Positions 16,265-24,643 of a stretch of DNA of 43,104 nucleotides are shown here, piece by piece (position 1 is the stretch's first letter; every line of letters starts with the position of its first letter). Made by a program: the position numbers and the translations under genes. Source of the stretch: an uncultured Bdellovibrionales bacterium (GTDB lineage Bacteria > Bdellovibrionota > Bdellovibrionia > Bdellovibrionales > UBA1609); NCBI GenBank assembly GCA_937936325.1, contig CALGWV010000013.1:1-43104 (forward strand), given 5' to 3'. The notes under the pieces were generated by a model. The model did not search any database. It was given only the letters and a program-made list of their open reading frames with translations, and was not told where the DNA came from.

Positions 16265-17280
16265 AGCCTATTTTTAAGAGATGCTATTTGCAAATAAAAA
16301 ATATAGTTCTCGCCCCAATAAAAATTTGGGGCGAGGTGAAGTCATTTTGTGACGAGAAGTTCTTCAAGAAGTACTTTGGCAAAAAAACAATTAATCTAGC
16401 AGCTTCTATGAAATGGGGGTTTTCGCTTTTTCTAATATTGATGACTGGACTAAGTCTATTCATGTCTCCCGAAGAAGACAGTAGCTCTTATAGTACGTCA
16501 TATATAAAGGCCAAGAGTAAAGAAAGCGAAGGTGTTGATGGTGTGAAAATTGTGACACCTATTAGGCCTCTAAAGGGTACATCTAGTAGAAAACAGAACA
16601 GGATTTCAGGCGATGAATCAGCTCCGAGGCAGTTAAAGCGAGGGGCTCACTCTGCAATCAAGTATGCTGGAAAGCAGGTCTTAGTTCGGTCAAGTTCCCA
16701 AGGTGACAGAGCGTTGCCCGTGGGGACAAACCTGATTGGAAAGCTTCTATCTAGTGTTGATACACGTCAAAGCGAAAAGTTTGTGCGTGTGCTACTGCCT
16801 TATGGTGGGAAGTTCAAAAATCGAGTTGGTATTCCTAAAAATACTGTTCTGCTTGGCCAGGTCTCATACCCAAGCCGAGGAAAAAGAGTTTATCTCAATT
16901 TTCATACAGGAGTCTTGCCAAACGGTGAGGAGATCAAGGTAGCAGGGGCTGCGATGGACGCTAAGGATTTTTCTCCAGGTCTTATTGGTAATTATAACAG
17001 TGCTTTTTCCGGCAGAGCAGGAGCCACTCTAGGGTTTTCTTTTGTAGCTGGTGCAAGTGAAGTTCTTCAAGAAAAAGAAGCTCTTGGGCAGGGGCATTTT
17101 GTATCGAAAAAGGCCACTTTAAACAACGCACTTTTAAATGGAGTTTCAGAGTTTGCAAAAACAGAAGGGGCGTTTCAGTTAGAAGAGGCTCGTAGCGAAA
17201 CGGGCTTCGTCACTCTAAATCAAGGAAAAGAGTTAATCATCACTTTAACCAAAACATTTAAGAATGGAGGGGAGAACTAA
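16261..17280 (+). CDS. virB10: VirB10/TraB-like channel protein
   Basis: I prefer the GTG at 16261, overlapping the VirB9 stop and preceded by AAGAGGTGG; the frame also has a GTG at 16252. The 339-residue protein has an N-terminal cytoplasmic segment, one helix (about 52-68), a charged flexible region and a C-terminal beta-barrel-like domain. VRSSSQGDRALPVGTNLIG, VLLGQVSYPSRGKRVYLNF and LPNGEEIKVAGAAMDAKD are VirB10/TraB signatures. It spans the envelope and forms the outer-membrane pore with VirB9 and VirB7. Confidence 0.85.
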   Translation: MKPIFKRCYLQIKNIVLAPIKIWGEVKSFCDEKFFKKYFGKKTINLAASMKWGFSLFLILMTGLSLFMSPEEDSSSYSTSYIKAKSKESEGVDGVKIVTPIRPLKGTSSRKQNRISGDESAPRQLKRGAHSAIKYAGKQVLVRSSSQGDRALPVGTNLIGKLLSSVDTRQSEKFVRVLLPYGGKFKNRVGIPKNTVLLGQVSYPSRGKRVYLNFHTGVLPNGEEIKVAGAAMDAKDFSPGLIGNYNSAFSGRAGATLGFSFVAGASEVLQEKEALGQGHFVSKKATLNNALLNGVSEFAKTEGAFQLEEARSETGFVTLNQGKELIITLTKTFKNGGEN

Positions 17281-18761
17281 TGGGTAAGGAGAAAACTAAA
17301 CCAGGGATTGAACGATTGATTGAAAACGTATGTAGCTTTTTAAAAGCAATCTACTGCTATTTAATTCATGCTGGTCGAAAATTTTCGTCTCTTTCAGCTC
17401 ATTCAAAAATAAACATCTTAGGTCTTTTTGTATTGTTATATATACTTTCAGTTACAAATTTTCACTTCTGGATGATGCATAAGGCGTGGCCTATGCTCTT
17501 TTCTCAGCAATTTGTCAGAAACATGGGAATGATCTCTCTTCCAGTTAAATATCTTCTTTTAAGTGGCTTTACTCTTCTGCTGGTTGTTAAGTTCTTGGGG
17601 TGGTCAAATATAAGTAAGATGAAGGCTGTGACGAAAGGTCTAAAGCTTGCGGGGCTTAAAAATGCTGGTGGTATTGGCCCAAGGGCGACAGATATTGTGA
17701 ACCTGTCACCGTACCGTCAGAAGGTATCAATAGACTCTGAAGGTGTTCCTCTTGAGGAGTTTGAGCGCAAGAAAAATTTCATTAGATCTTGTGTGAACTC
17801 CCAAGTAGAGGCGATTATAGAAGGTGATGAGCCGAAGTACTTAGATCTTTATTTAACCAATAAGCTGCTGCCAAAGAGAGTTTCGTACGGTGAAGTTTGC
17901 TCCCATGCTTTAAAGCCGGGTCAGTTTGTAATTGGTAAAAATTATGGTCAGGTCATAACCCAAAATCTATTTGATCTGCCACACATGTTAGTCGCTGGTA
18001 GCACAGGTATGGGAAAATCTTATTTTTTAAGGCAAATGCTTTTAAATCTTCTTGAAAACACTCCTGATCTTCAGGTCTATGCTTTGGATTTTAAAGAGGG
18101 AATTTCAATGAAGCCATTTCGCTCTCATCCGAGAGTGAGGGTTATAAAAGATGTCACTCACGCCATAACTATCTTAGAAAAAATTGAATCTGAAATGAAA
18201 AAGAGATTTAAAATCCTTGAAGAAACAGATGCTGATGTGATTGATCCGAAAGTTCATAAGAGAGATCCTATTTTGGTTTTAATTGATGAGTGTTCAATGC
18301 TCTATTCGTTAGTCGCCAGAGGTAAGAGCGAAAAAGAAAGTGCTCTAAAAGCTACGCAAATTACAGACAATATTGCAAAGCTTTCAAGGGCGGCGAGGAT
18401 ACATCTCGTTCTGGGAACGCAGAAGATCACGAAAGAAACTGTAAGCACTCATATTCAAGAGAATATTGAAGGGCGTGTTTGCTTTAAAGTGACTTCAATC
18501 CAGGGGTCAGCCCTTGTAATAGGAAACAAGGCTGCAAAAGATCTACCTAAGATACCTGGCCGAGCTATTAGCAAGGTCAGTGTTGATCAGGAAGAGGTTC
18601 AAACTCCATTTATCACGACTGAGGAGATTAAGCAGAGAGTTGCTAGATTAAAAGAAGACCTTGATAAGGGAAAAAGAAAACCCAACCAAGAAATGGTTTC
18701 TGAGGTGAAGCTAAGGAAAGAAAAAGTTGAAGACAAATTTGCAGAGGTCGTAAAAACATGA
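17280..18761 (+). CDS. FtsK/VirD4-like coupling ATPase
   Basis: A 493-residue protein with two N-terminal membrane helices (about 45-65 and 88-105). The FtsK/SpoIIIE-type motor domain has Walker A AGSTGMGKSYFLRQ (240-247) and Walker B PILVLIDECSML. The downstream SRAARIHLVLGTQKITKE segment is FtsK-like. It starts at the last base of the VirB10 stop and overlaps the next gene by 4 bp. In conjugative elements with no VirD4 this type of ATPase couples the relaxase-DNA complex to the secretion channel. Confidence 0.88.
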   Translation: MGKEKTKPGIERLIENVCSFLKAIYCYLIHAGRKFSSLSAHSKINILGLFVLLYILSVTNFHFWMMHKAWPMLFSQQFVRNMGMISLPVKYLLLSGFTLLLVVKFLGWSNISKMKAVTKGLKLAGLKNAGGIGPRATDIVNLSPYRQKVSIDSEGVPLEEFERKKNFIRSCVNSQVEAIIEGDEPKYLDLYLTNKLLPKRVSYGEVCSHALKPGQFVIGKNYGQVITQNLFDLPHMLVAGSTGMGKSYFLRQMLLNLLENTPDLQVYALDFKEGISMKPFRSHPRVRVIKDVTHAITILEKIESEMKKRFKILEETDADVIDPKVHKRDPILVLIDECSMLYSLVARGKSEKESALKATQITDNIAKLSRAARIHLVLGTQKITKETVSTHIQENIEGRVCFKVTSIQGSALVIGNKAAKDLPKIPGRAISKVSVDQEEVQTPFITTEEIKQRVARLKEDLDKGKRKPNQEMVSEVKLRKEKVEDKFAEVVKT

Positions 18762-19531
18762 GCAAAAGCCATCGTTACTCTTTACGCTTAAACAATAGAG
18801 ATCGACTCTTGTTTGAATATTTATTTGTGACTAAAGGAGCCACTCGTCGACAAGTGCATAAGGATATTTTTACTGGCAGGTCTGCTCCGACGGTTCATGA
18901 TAGGCTTAGCAAGCTTGAGAAGTATGGGTATATTGAACGTTTCCCTGTTCATTTTGATGGTTCAATGCTTGGCTATCGTCTGACATACAAAACAGTAAAT
19001 GATTGTGAATTTTTCGATATTCAACCTAAAAGATCAGAGTTTAAGTCAACAAATCCAAGCCATGATTTTTCATTGATTGAGATAAGAAGAGGATTCCTTA
19101 GGGCTGAGGGATTAAAGCATTATCTAATGGAAAATGAACTACAGTCAGGCTTAATTAATGGGAAAGTCTATGAATATAACGATTTCAAGAGTCTAAATTC
19201 AGATGCTTTCATTAGATTGCGAATCGGATCCAATGAGTTTTCAGGTGCGATTGAATTCGAACAGTCAGTAAAAATGAAATCTAGGTATATTGAGCTGTTC
19301 AATTCTTATTATGATTCTGATCATGTCACATTTGTTCTTTACGTTGTTGCAAATAATCGTTTGTATTCAGCAATATTGAATTTTGAAAAGGAAGTTAGAG
19401 GTGAGCAAAGACCAAAAATATTTGCAATAACTTACAACGATTTCAAAAATGAAGACAAGTGTCTCGAGTTTAAGAATCACGATGGTCACGTTTTAAATAT
19501 AACATTAAAACAGGATGGAGGAGTTAAATGA
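18758..19531 (+). CDS. Replication-relaxation family-like protein, candidate DNA-processing factor
   Basis: A 257-residue protein. The N-terminal winged helix (about 10-75: RDRLLFEYLFVTKGATRRQV, then VHDRLSKLEKYGYIERF) is followed by a domain resembling plasmid replication-relaxation proteins (Replic_Relax). Landmarks are His102/Asp103 in PSHDFSLIEIRRG, Asp149, and Glu166-x-Glu168 followed by Lys in GAIEFEQSVKMKSRY, which can be read as a PD-(D/E)xK-type nuclease core. No classical relaxase (two-His MOB family) was recognised here, so this gene, coupled to the T4CP by a 4-bp overlap, is the best candidate for recognising or nicking the transfer origin. Function inferred. Confidence 0.6.
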   Translation: MSKSHRYSLRLNNRDRLLFEYLFVTKGATRRQVHKDIFTGRSAPTVHDRLSKLEKYGYIERFPVHFDGSMLGYRLTYKTVNDCEFFDIQPKRSEFKSTNPSHDFSLIEIRRGFLRAEGLKHYLMENELQSGLINGKVYEYNDFKSLNSDAFIRLRIGSNEFSGAIEFEQSVKMKSRYIELFNSYYDSDHVTFVLYVVANNRLYSAILNFEKEVRGEQRPKIFAITYNDFKNEDKCLEFKNHDGHVLNITLKQDGGVK

Positions 19532-19705
19532 TTATCATAATTTAAAATATTTGATCCTAATTGGAGTCTAATTTGCATCGAACTCATTTAGGAAGTTTTT
19601 CATATGCGTTTTCAGATAAGTAACTAAATTAAATCGGCTTTCTTGAATTAGGAAGTAAACTGTATTTGAGTCAGTCAATGTATATGGAGGTGTAGAATTA
19701 CATTT

Positions 19706-20176
19706 ATTAAAAATATCATATTGTGTGTGTTTGTATTTGGAAGTTTAGGTTGTTCAACAGTTGGAAAGTCGACGCTGCTGGGGGTTGGGTCAGGTGCTGG
19801 TTTAGGAGCTATGTCTGCTGCGGCATTAGCATCAAAGAATCATCAGCAAGTGACTCTTCGTGGAGCTGGAGTTGGTGCTCTTGTTGGTGGTTTAACAGGT
19901 TACCTTTTTCACAAACTAGTTGAGAAAAAAGAAACTAAAGTGAGAAGAGACACTTTGTTTAATTTGGAGTCTCATGGAATTTCAACCGGCTTTGATGGAG
20001 TGGACTTAAAAAAGTTTAATACTTTTGTCACTTCACCAGAGTTACGCGAGGGGTATATTGAAACTCATACCGTAGATGATGGCAGGAAGCTTATCCAGGG
20101 TCATAAGACGTGGACTATCATTGGAAATCCTCAATTTAATTTGGCCAGTCCAAAAAGAAAAAGAGGCTCTAGGTGA
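19706..20176 (+). CDS. Glycine-zipper lipoprotein, possible VirB7 counterpart
   Basis: A TTG at 19721 opens a 151-residue frame, but the natural lipoprotein signal seems to start earlier at an ATT (19706), giving MKNIILCVFVFGSLGCST with a lipobox-like SLGC. GGAGGT lies 14 bases upstream of that ATT. Downstream is a glycine-rich hydrophobic stretch (GVGSGAGLGAMSAAALASKN then GAGVGALVGGLTGYLF), a glycine zipper that may insert in membrane. VirB7 proteins are small lipoproteins of the outer complex, and this operon lacks another. ATT starts are rare, so the true start is uncertain. The frame overlaps the next gene by 4 bp. Confidence 0.6.
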   Translation: MKNIILCVFVFGSLGCSTVGKSTLLGVGSGAGLGAMSAAALASKNHQQVTLRGAGVGALVGGLTGYLFHKLVEKKETKVRRDTLFNLESHGISTGFDGVDLKKFNTFVTSPELREGYIETHTVDDGRKLIQGHKTWTIIGNPQFNLASPKRKRGSR

Positions 20177-20538
20177 TTCAGATTGTAAAGTCTGGGAAGA
20201 TAAGTCTTGAGCCTGAAGCTGTAGAAGCTTTGGTTCAGATGTGTAAGATTTTAAATGAGGAGAATGGTGGTGTGAAAGCATCACCTTCTCAAATTGTCAG
20301 TCAGTCCTTGATTGAATACGCTGATCGTTATTTTGAGCGAGATAAAGATCGTATTATGGCTCTTATTTTTGACAAGAGGAGTTATAATAAGGGTGTCGAT
20401 AAAAGAGCTAAGACAGACAAGGAGTATGACGAGCTTATAGAGAAGGGTAGGTCTCTGGGTAGTAAGAGGGAAAAAATACTTTCTTTAAGAGCTGCTAGAA
20501 GAGCTTCAGTGAGCGTTCAATCAGAGGACCAAAATTGA
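20173..20538 (+). CDS. Small hypothetical protein of the ICE (121 aa)
   Basis: It starts at GTG overlapping the previous stop. The sequence is charged and helical (KISLEPEAVEALVQMCKIL, SPSQIVSQSLIEYADRYFE), a bit like ribbon-helix-helix/MobC-type accessory proteins, but I do not recognise it firmly. The basic Arg/Ser-rich tail could touch DNA. A terminator-like hairpin follows immediately. Confidence 0.55.
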   Translation: MIQIVKSGKISLEPEAVEALVQMCKILNEENGGVKASPSQIVSQSLIEYADRYFERDKDRIMALIFDKRSYNKGVDKRAKTDKEYDELIEKGRSLGSKREKILSLRAARRASVSVQSEDQN

Positions 20539-20543
20539 TTTTT

Positions 20544-20570
20544 AAAATACAAAATTGCGTTTGTATTTTT
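20544..20570 (+). terminator. Rho-independent-type terminator after the transfer genes
   Basis: AAAATACAAA-ATTGCG-TTTGTATTTT forms a 10-bp stem and is followed by T residues. It is AT-rich with few GC pairs, so moderate strength. It sits just after the last transfer-operon gene. Confidence 0.55.
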
Positions 20571-20650
20571 AGGCTTAAGAGTCTGTTTTTACCTCTAAAA
20601 ACATTGAATTTAAGTAAGCAAAAAAGTATATTTACATATGAGGCACTCGT

Positions 20651-20905
20651 ATGAATGCCTCAGCCCTAAAGGGGGAATGGCTCTTTGAAAATAGAATAGA
20701 GTTTTTGATGGCATTAAATCATCACGTATTTAATGAAAAGGAAGCGGCTTTTTATTGTCGATGTGGAGTGGATAGCATTCGCTACCATGCACTTCGTACT
20801 AGAAAGCTCACGTTCTGCGACTTTACTAAAGAAGGCTTAGTTTTTCTCAAAACAGACCTTGATTCTTTCCTTATGCGTTCGCGCAAGCAAAGTTATCAAG
20901 GCTAG
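20651..20905 (+). CDS. xis: Excisionase-like small DNA-binding protein
   Basis: An 84-residue protein with a MerR/excisionase-type helix-turn-helix: FNEKEAAFYCRCGVDSIRYH then LTFCDFTKEGLVFLKTDLDS, the pattern of small Xis/HTH_17 proteins. It sits 11 bp before the integrase gene. Excisionases tip integrase-mediated recombination toward excision. Confidence 0.75.
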   Translation: MNASALKGEWLFENRIEFLMALNHHVFNEKEAAFYCRCGVDSIRYHALRTRKLTFCDFTKEGLVFLKTDLDSFLMRSRKQSYQG

Positions 20906-20916
20906 GGAGAAAAATT

Positions 20917-22257
20917 ATGAATGAATTAGTGCAAATAGAAGTTTCTTTTGAATACGCTCCGAAGGTTTATTGTTATAAAAGAGAGAATGGTTGGTATTGG
21001 AAGTTTAAATTTCCAAACAACACTTGGTTCTACGGACCTGCTCCTGGAAATACAAAAAAAGTTGCAAGGCAAAATGCCAATCTAAAAGAGCGGCAACTTG
21101 CTAAAGGACTTTTTACTCAGCGGGAAGCAGAAAAGTATAGAACAACTTCTTCTCAAGTACTGACTTTTGATGATGCAATAGAGCAGTTTATTGATCATCT
21201 TAAGTCAGAAGATGCTTCACCAAATTATTATAAGGGACTTGAAGCAACTCTCAAAGCTGCTGCAAGATACTTTATTGAAGTGCAGCGGATTGATTTTGCT
21301 CACAAGCTTACTGAAGATCATGCCTACAGGTATCGACAGAGTTTGTTGGCGCGGGTGAAGAGTGAGGAAATCAAACGAGTCACAGCTTTTAAGTTGTTAA
21401 ACAATTTTAAAAGACTTTATAAGTGGCTTAGGCGCAGAAAAAAGATTGCGTCAAACCCTTGGGTTGAAGTTGAGGCTATAGTTGTTCCAAAAGAAGAGCG
21501 ATCAAGAAGAGTAACGCCGACACCTGATATTATTCCAAAGCTTATGTCTGCCGATTATAAACATCGTTTTAATTTTCCCATAAAAGAATTTGTTTATGGA
21601 CTTTTTAGAACGGGTGCTAGAAAGCAAGAGCTTTTATATATGGAAGTGGATGATGTGGATTGGGAAACAGGTCGCTGGGAGATCAGAAAAAAGAAATGTC
21701 CGGTTAAACACGGAGATGTCTGGTTTCCTAAGTATAAAAAGTCGAGAGTTACTTTTTTACCTCAAGACGTGCTGGATTTATTCAAACCATTGGTTGAAAG
21801 AGCCAAGCTTCACAAAGTGGTCGGTTACACCCCTAATTTTAGTGGTGTGATGAAGCCCCAAGAAGCTAGGTTTATTTTCACAATGATTGATGTAAATTTA
21901 AGCAGCCCTGGTCGAAGAAAGGTCTACCGAAGGGTGGATTCGGTTCGAGGCAGTTGGGGTGGTCTTTTTATTGCTGCTGGATTGGTAGAATCAAAGCTCA
22001 CATTCAGTCGCTCAACGGCCAAATATAAAAATGGTCATAAGGTAAGGACTGATGTGGCAGTGCCCTTCACAAGGCATGATATGCGGCGAGGTTTTAACGT
22101 AGCAGCAAAGAAAGCAGGAATGTCTCTAGATGATCGAGCGATGCTCTTAGGTCATGGGCGAGATGTGAATGAGAGTAGTTACTGTGGCGAACCCGAGCTA
22201 GATGGAAGAGAAGTTCTCGAGATTATAAACAATAAAATGTGGAAAGGAGCGGTTTAA
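20917..22257 (+). CDS. int: Tyrosine recombinase (integrase) of the ICE
   Basis: A 446-residue tyrosine recombinase. The N-terminal half holds the arm-type and core-binding region (about 80-180). The catalytic domain has Arg235 (FRTGARKQELL), the H-x-x-R box His387/Arg390 (HDMRRGFN), the LGHGRD segment with His413 and nucleophile Tyr422 (ESSYCGEP). It lies 25 bp from the 3' end of tRNA-Leu, the classic position of an ICE integrase next to its attachment site. The preceding excisionase-like gene completes the recombination module. Confidence 0.93.
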   Translation: MNELVQIEVSFEYAPKVYCYKRENGWYWKFKFPNNTWFYGPAPGNTKKVARQNANLKERQLAKGLFTQREAEKYRTTSSQVLTFDDAIEQFIDHLKSEDASPNYYKGLEATLKAAARYFIEVQRIDFAHKLTEDHAYRYRQSLLARVKSEEIKRVTAFKLLNNFKRLYKWLRRRKKIASNPWVEVEAIVVPKEERSRRVTPTPDIIPKLMSADYKHRFNFPIKEFVYGLFRTGARKQELLYMEVDDVDWETGRWEIRKKKCPVKHGDVWFPKYKKSRVTFLPQDVLDLFKPLVERAKLHKVVGYTPNFSGVMKPQEARFIFTMIDVNLSSPGRRKVYRRVDSVRGSWGGLFIAAGLVESKLTFSRSTAKYKNGHKVRTDVAVPFTRHDMRRGFNVAAKKAGMSLDDRAMLLGHGRDVNESSYCGEPELDGREVLEIINNKMWKGAV

Positions 22258-22282
22258 GAATGACATGTAGCCTTGTAAAAAA

Positions 22283-22369
22283 TGGTACCGACGGCGAGAA
22301 TCGAACTCGCACATTATTGCTAATACGGGATTTTGAATCCCGCGCGTCTACCAATTCCGCCACGTCGGC
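22283..22369 (-). tRNA. tRNA-Leu (anticodon CAA), intact
   Basis: Read on the minus strand it begins GCCGACGTGGCGGAATTGGT. The anticodon arm is CGGGA-TTCAAAA-TCCCG, so the anticodon is CAA (reads UUG). A long class II variable arm (ATTA-GCAA-TAAT) and T-arm GCGAG-TTCGATT-CTCGC follow, and CCA is encoded. Positions 1 and 72 form a G-U pair. T6 follows the CCA. Its 3' end faces the integrase gene and its 5' half is repeated twice to the right, so it marks the ICE boundary. Confidence 0.93.
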
Positions 22370-22498
22370 AATTTACTATTTTGTTACAAGGCGATTTTTT
22401 CAAACAGTGAGATTTGGCAGTCTGAGTCTCACAAGTAGTTATAATGCTTAAAAAAATCAAAACTTTATTCTTTCCTTTCGTCCTTTAGACGCGTGGTT

Positions 22499-22537
22499 TT
22501 TTGAATCCTTCGTGTCTACCAATTCCACCACGTCGGC
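22499..22537 (-). pseudogene. Degenerate tRNA-Leu 5' half (copy 2)
   Basis: On the minus strand GCCGACGTGGTGGAATTGGT then AGACACGAAGGATTCAAAA matches tRNA-Leu from base 1 to the anticodon loop; the sequence then diverges, so no 3' half and no T-arm are present. The acceptor half is identical to that of the intact tRNA. Confidence 0.8.
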
Positions 22538-22666
22538 AATTTACTATTTTGTTACAAGGCGATTTTTTCAAACAGTGAGATTTGGCAGTCTGAGTCTCAC
22601 AAGTAGTTGTTATGCTTAAAAAAATCAAAACTTTATTCTTTCCTTTCTTCCTTTAGACACGCGGTA

Positions 22667-22705
22667 TTTTGAATCCAGTGTGTCTACCAATTCCACCACC
22701 GAGGC
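22667..22705 (-). pseudogene. tRNA-Leu 5' half with different acceptor (copy 3)
   Basis: On the minus strand GCCTCGGTGGTGGAATTGGT, then AGACACACTGGATTCAAAA, ends at the anticodon loop. The acceptor GCCTCGG differs from the intact gene (GCCGACG), so it descends from another tRNA-Leu, most simply the original chromosomal one. It is contiguous with the chromosomal flank that leads to the subtilisin gene. Confidence 0.75.
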
Positions 22706-22748
22706 TTTCCGTGTGGATGAATCAGTTAACAGTTGCTTGAGCCTAGGG

Positions 22749-24314
22749 TCAAGATACGGCTTTTCTTTTAGGGCGAAGAATTATTGCAGCTAGAAAAGGA
22801 AAAAGCAAAAAGACCCATCCCATTGAGCTATTTGTTTTGCCGGTGAATAACTTTAAGCTCCCAGGTTTTCCATGACCTCCCACCTGTTGGTTCATGTCAT
22901 CATAGACAGCTGTGACACGTCCACAACCTCCACCTTCGGAATAAGACCCATCATAAGAAGACTGTGAGCTGAAGCCACCCTGTCCTTGGTAGGTGGGAGT
23001 GTAGTCAGGAGAAAATGGGCTAGTGGCAGTATTTTGTTGAGCTGCGAGTACAGCACTTAACATGTTAATTCGTTTGGCGTGTTTGAGCTTAGACCCTAAG
23101 CTCGCCACATCATCGCCTGATGAGATTAAAAGTTGACCTACTTGATAAGCAGAAAGTTGAGGGGCTTCACGCCAGATCAGTGCGGCTAAACCAGAAACAA
23201 TTGGGGTCGCCATACTTGTCCCTGAAGCAAAACCATAACCACTTCCAGGTAAAAGGCTGAGTATATATTCTCCAGGGGCTGCTAAATCAACTTCAGGTCC
23301 ATAGTTAGAAAATTGAGAGAGTTCGTCAGAGTCACTCGTTGAAGCTACTGAAATCAAACTGGGGATGTCAAAATTTGCAGGATAAATAGGATTTGTGGCT
23401 GTGTTTTGTCCTTGGTTTCCAGCAGCAGCTATTGTGAGAGCCCCATAGGTGTGAGCCTTAACAAAAACTTCGTGAAGAGACCGACTGTAAGAAGGGCCCC
23501 CCCAAGAATTATTTAAAACTCGAGCCCCTTTATTTAATGCATAATTGACAGCATCGATTGCATCGGAAACAACACCTGAGCCTGAATCACTTAAGAATTT
23601 CAAAACCATGATTTTAGCACGAATATGGGAGTTGTTGGGTTCAAATAAATCTTCAGTTGCGCCAATGGCCACTCCAGCCACATGTGTCCCGTGACCAGAA
23701 TTATCACTTAAGTTTGCATTATTATCTATAAAGTTCCAGCCCCATTTGTCATCGATATAACCGTTACCATCATCATCAACTCCGGTGACACCATTAACTT
23801 CTAAGGCATTTTCCCAAACTCGGTTTTGGTTTATAAGTTCTCGGTGATTTATATCAGCTCCAGAATCTAAAATAGCAATTATGGGTGTGATCGAAGAGGT
23901 CTCGGAAACCTCTGTCCAAGACTCTTCAATTTGAATTGGCCCTTGAGTCATGTTTGTTCCACCGGTCATTTTGTAAACTTTATAGTTGGGTTCGGCAAAC
24001 TCAACATTAGGATCTTCATTGAGAGATCTTAAGAGGTCTTCGTGGTCTGTTTCATTTGAAACCTCAAATTTGATCTGAGCTAACCCAAGGTCCGGCCATT
24101 TTTTAAACTTTCTTATAGAGGGAGTAGATTCTTTTTGGGTGAGACTTGTCTTAAAGTGTGCGGTTGATGTTTGTGAGCTACTCGACTTATACTTCACTAT
24201 AAAGTCACCACGAGTGTATTCGGCACCAAAAGCAGTATTGAGCCCCATTGAAAGGCAAACAAGTGCAACGCAAGAACTAAAAACGAAGAGAACGTGAGAG
24301 TGTTTTTTAGGCAT
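22749..24314 (-). CDS. Subtilisin-like serine protease (S8) with C-terminal membrane tail
   Basis: A 521-residue secreted protease. Signal peptide at about 1-30 (ending TAFGA/EY), then an I9-type propeptide (GDFIVKYKSS to NVEFAEPNY), then the catalytic domain: Asp in IAILDSGADI, His in DNSGHGTHVAG, the oxyanion region LNNSWGG and AAAGNQG, and Ser in FASGTSMATPIV. After the protease comes a Ser/Gly-rich linker with SEGGGCGRV and a final hydrophobic helix SMGWVFLLFPFLAAIIL followed by RPKRK. That tripartite tail resembles a protein-sorting signal of the GlyGly-CTERM/rhombosortase kind. It is the first chromosomal gene beside the tRNA junction and is probably involved in envelope or extracellular proteolysis. 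Confidence 0.9.
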   Translation of the reverse strand: MPKKHSHVLFVFSSCVALVCLSMGLNTAFGAEYTRGDFIVKYKSSSSQTSTAHFKTSLTQKESTPSIRKFKKWPDLGLAQIKFEVSNETDHEDLLRSLNEDPNVEFAEPNYKVYKMTGGTNMTQGPIQIEESWTEVSETSSITPIIAILDSGADINHRELINQNRVWENALEVNGVTGVDDDGNGYIDDKWGWNFIDNNANLSDNSGHGTHVAGVAIGATEDLFEPNNSHIRAKIMVLKFLSDSGSGVVSDAIDAVNYALNKGARVLNNSWGGPSYSRSLHEVFVKAHTYGALTIAAAGNQGQNTATNPIYPANFDIPSLISVASTSDSDELSQFSNYGPEVDLAAPGEYILSLLPGSGYGFASGTSMATPIVSGLAALIWREAPQLSAYQVGQLLISSGDDVASLGSKLKHAKRINMLSAVLAAQQNTATSPFSPDYTPTYQGQGGFSSQSSYDGSYSEGGGCGRVTAVYDDMNQQVGGHGKPGSLKLFTGKTNSSMGWVFLLFPFLAAIILRPKRKAVS

Positions 24315-24643
24315 GCGTTCTTTTCGGACTTAGGTCTGTGAATGTTTAAGGCAACTTTATTAAAAATAGGAAGAAGTGTTTCGAATTAAAACACAACAGT
24401 TTATCTGTAAGGAAGTGTTGCTTTCTGGTAAAAGTATTTTTATTTTTTTTATGCTTTCACCGTGAGCAAACTATTTGTATTCAGTTCATTATTTAGATGA
24501 GTTGAGCACAGGCCGAAAATTTTTTTATGAAGCCAAGAGTCCATTTTCGAATTTGTGAGGGTGAGCATCACTGAGCTTAGATATGAGATGGGTTTTATAG
24601 CGTTGTGTTGAATTCGTCAGGCGCCCAGGTTGAGGAGCACGCG
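24315..24643. other. Intergenic region, nothing identified
   Basis: 329 bases between the subtilisin start and the end of the phosphopantetheinyl transferase gene. AT-rich, no convincing gene, hairpin terminator or repeat noticed. Confidence 0.4.

Larger units (their letters stand above)
22331..22705. repeat. Direct repeat array, exact 168-bp period, at ICE/chromosome junction
   Basis: TTTTGAATCC recurs at 22331, 22499 and 22667, exactly 168 bases apart. The two complete units (22331-22498 and 22499-22666) share long nearly identical stretches, for example GCAATTTACTATTTTGTTAC and AGTCTGAGTCTCACAAGTAG. Each boundary carries a tRNA-Leu 5' half. No protein gene is seen in 22370-22748. This looks like repeated right attachment ends left by recombination or a tandem duplication. 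Confidence 0.85.

Noticed and set aside
22239-22451. Short plus-strand frame over the tRNA-Leu
   Set aside because: It is antisense to the tRNA gene and repeats; coding is an artefact.
22331-22705. Tandem repeats as a CRISPR array
   Set aside because: Period is 168 bases with only two to three units and almost identical spacers, containing tRNA fragments.
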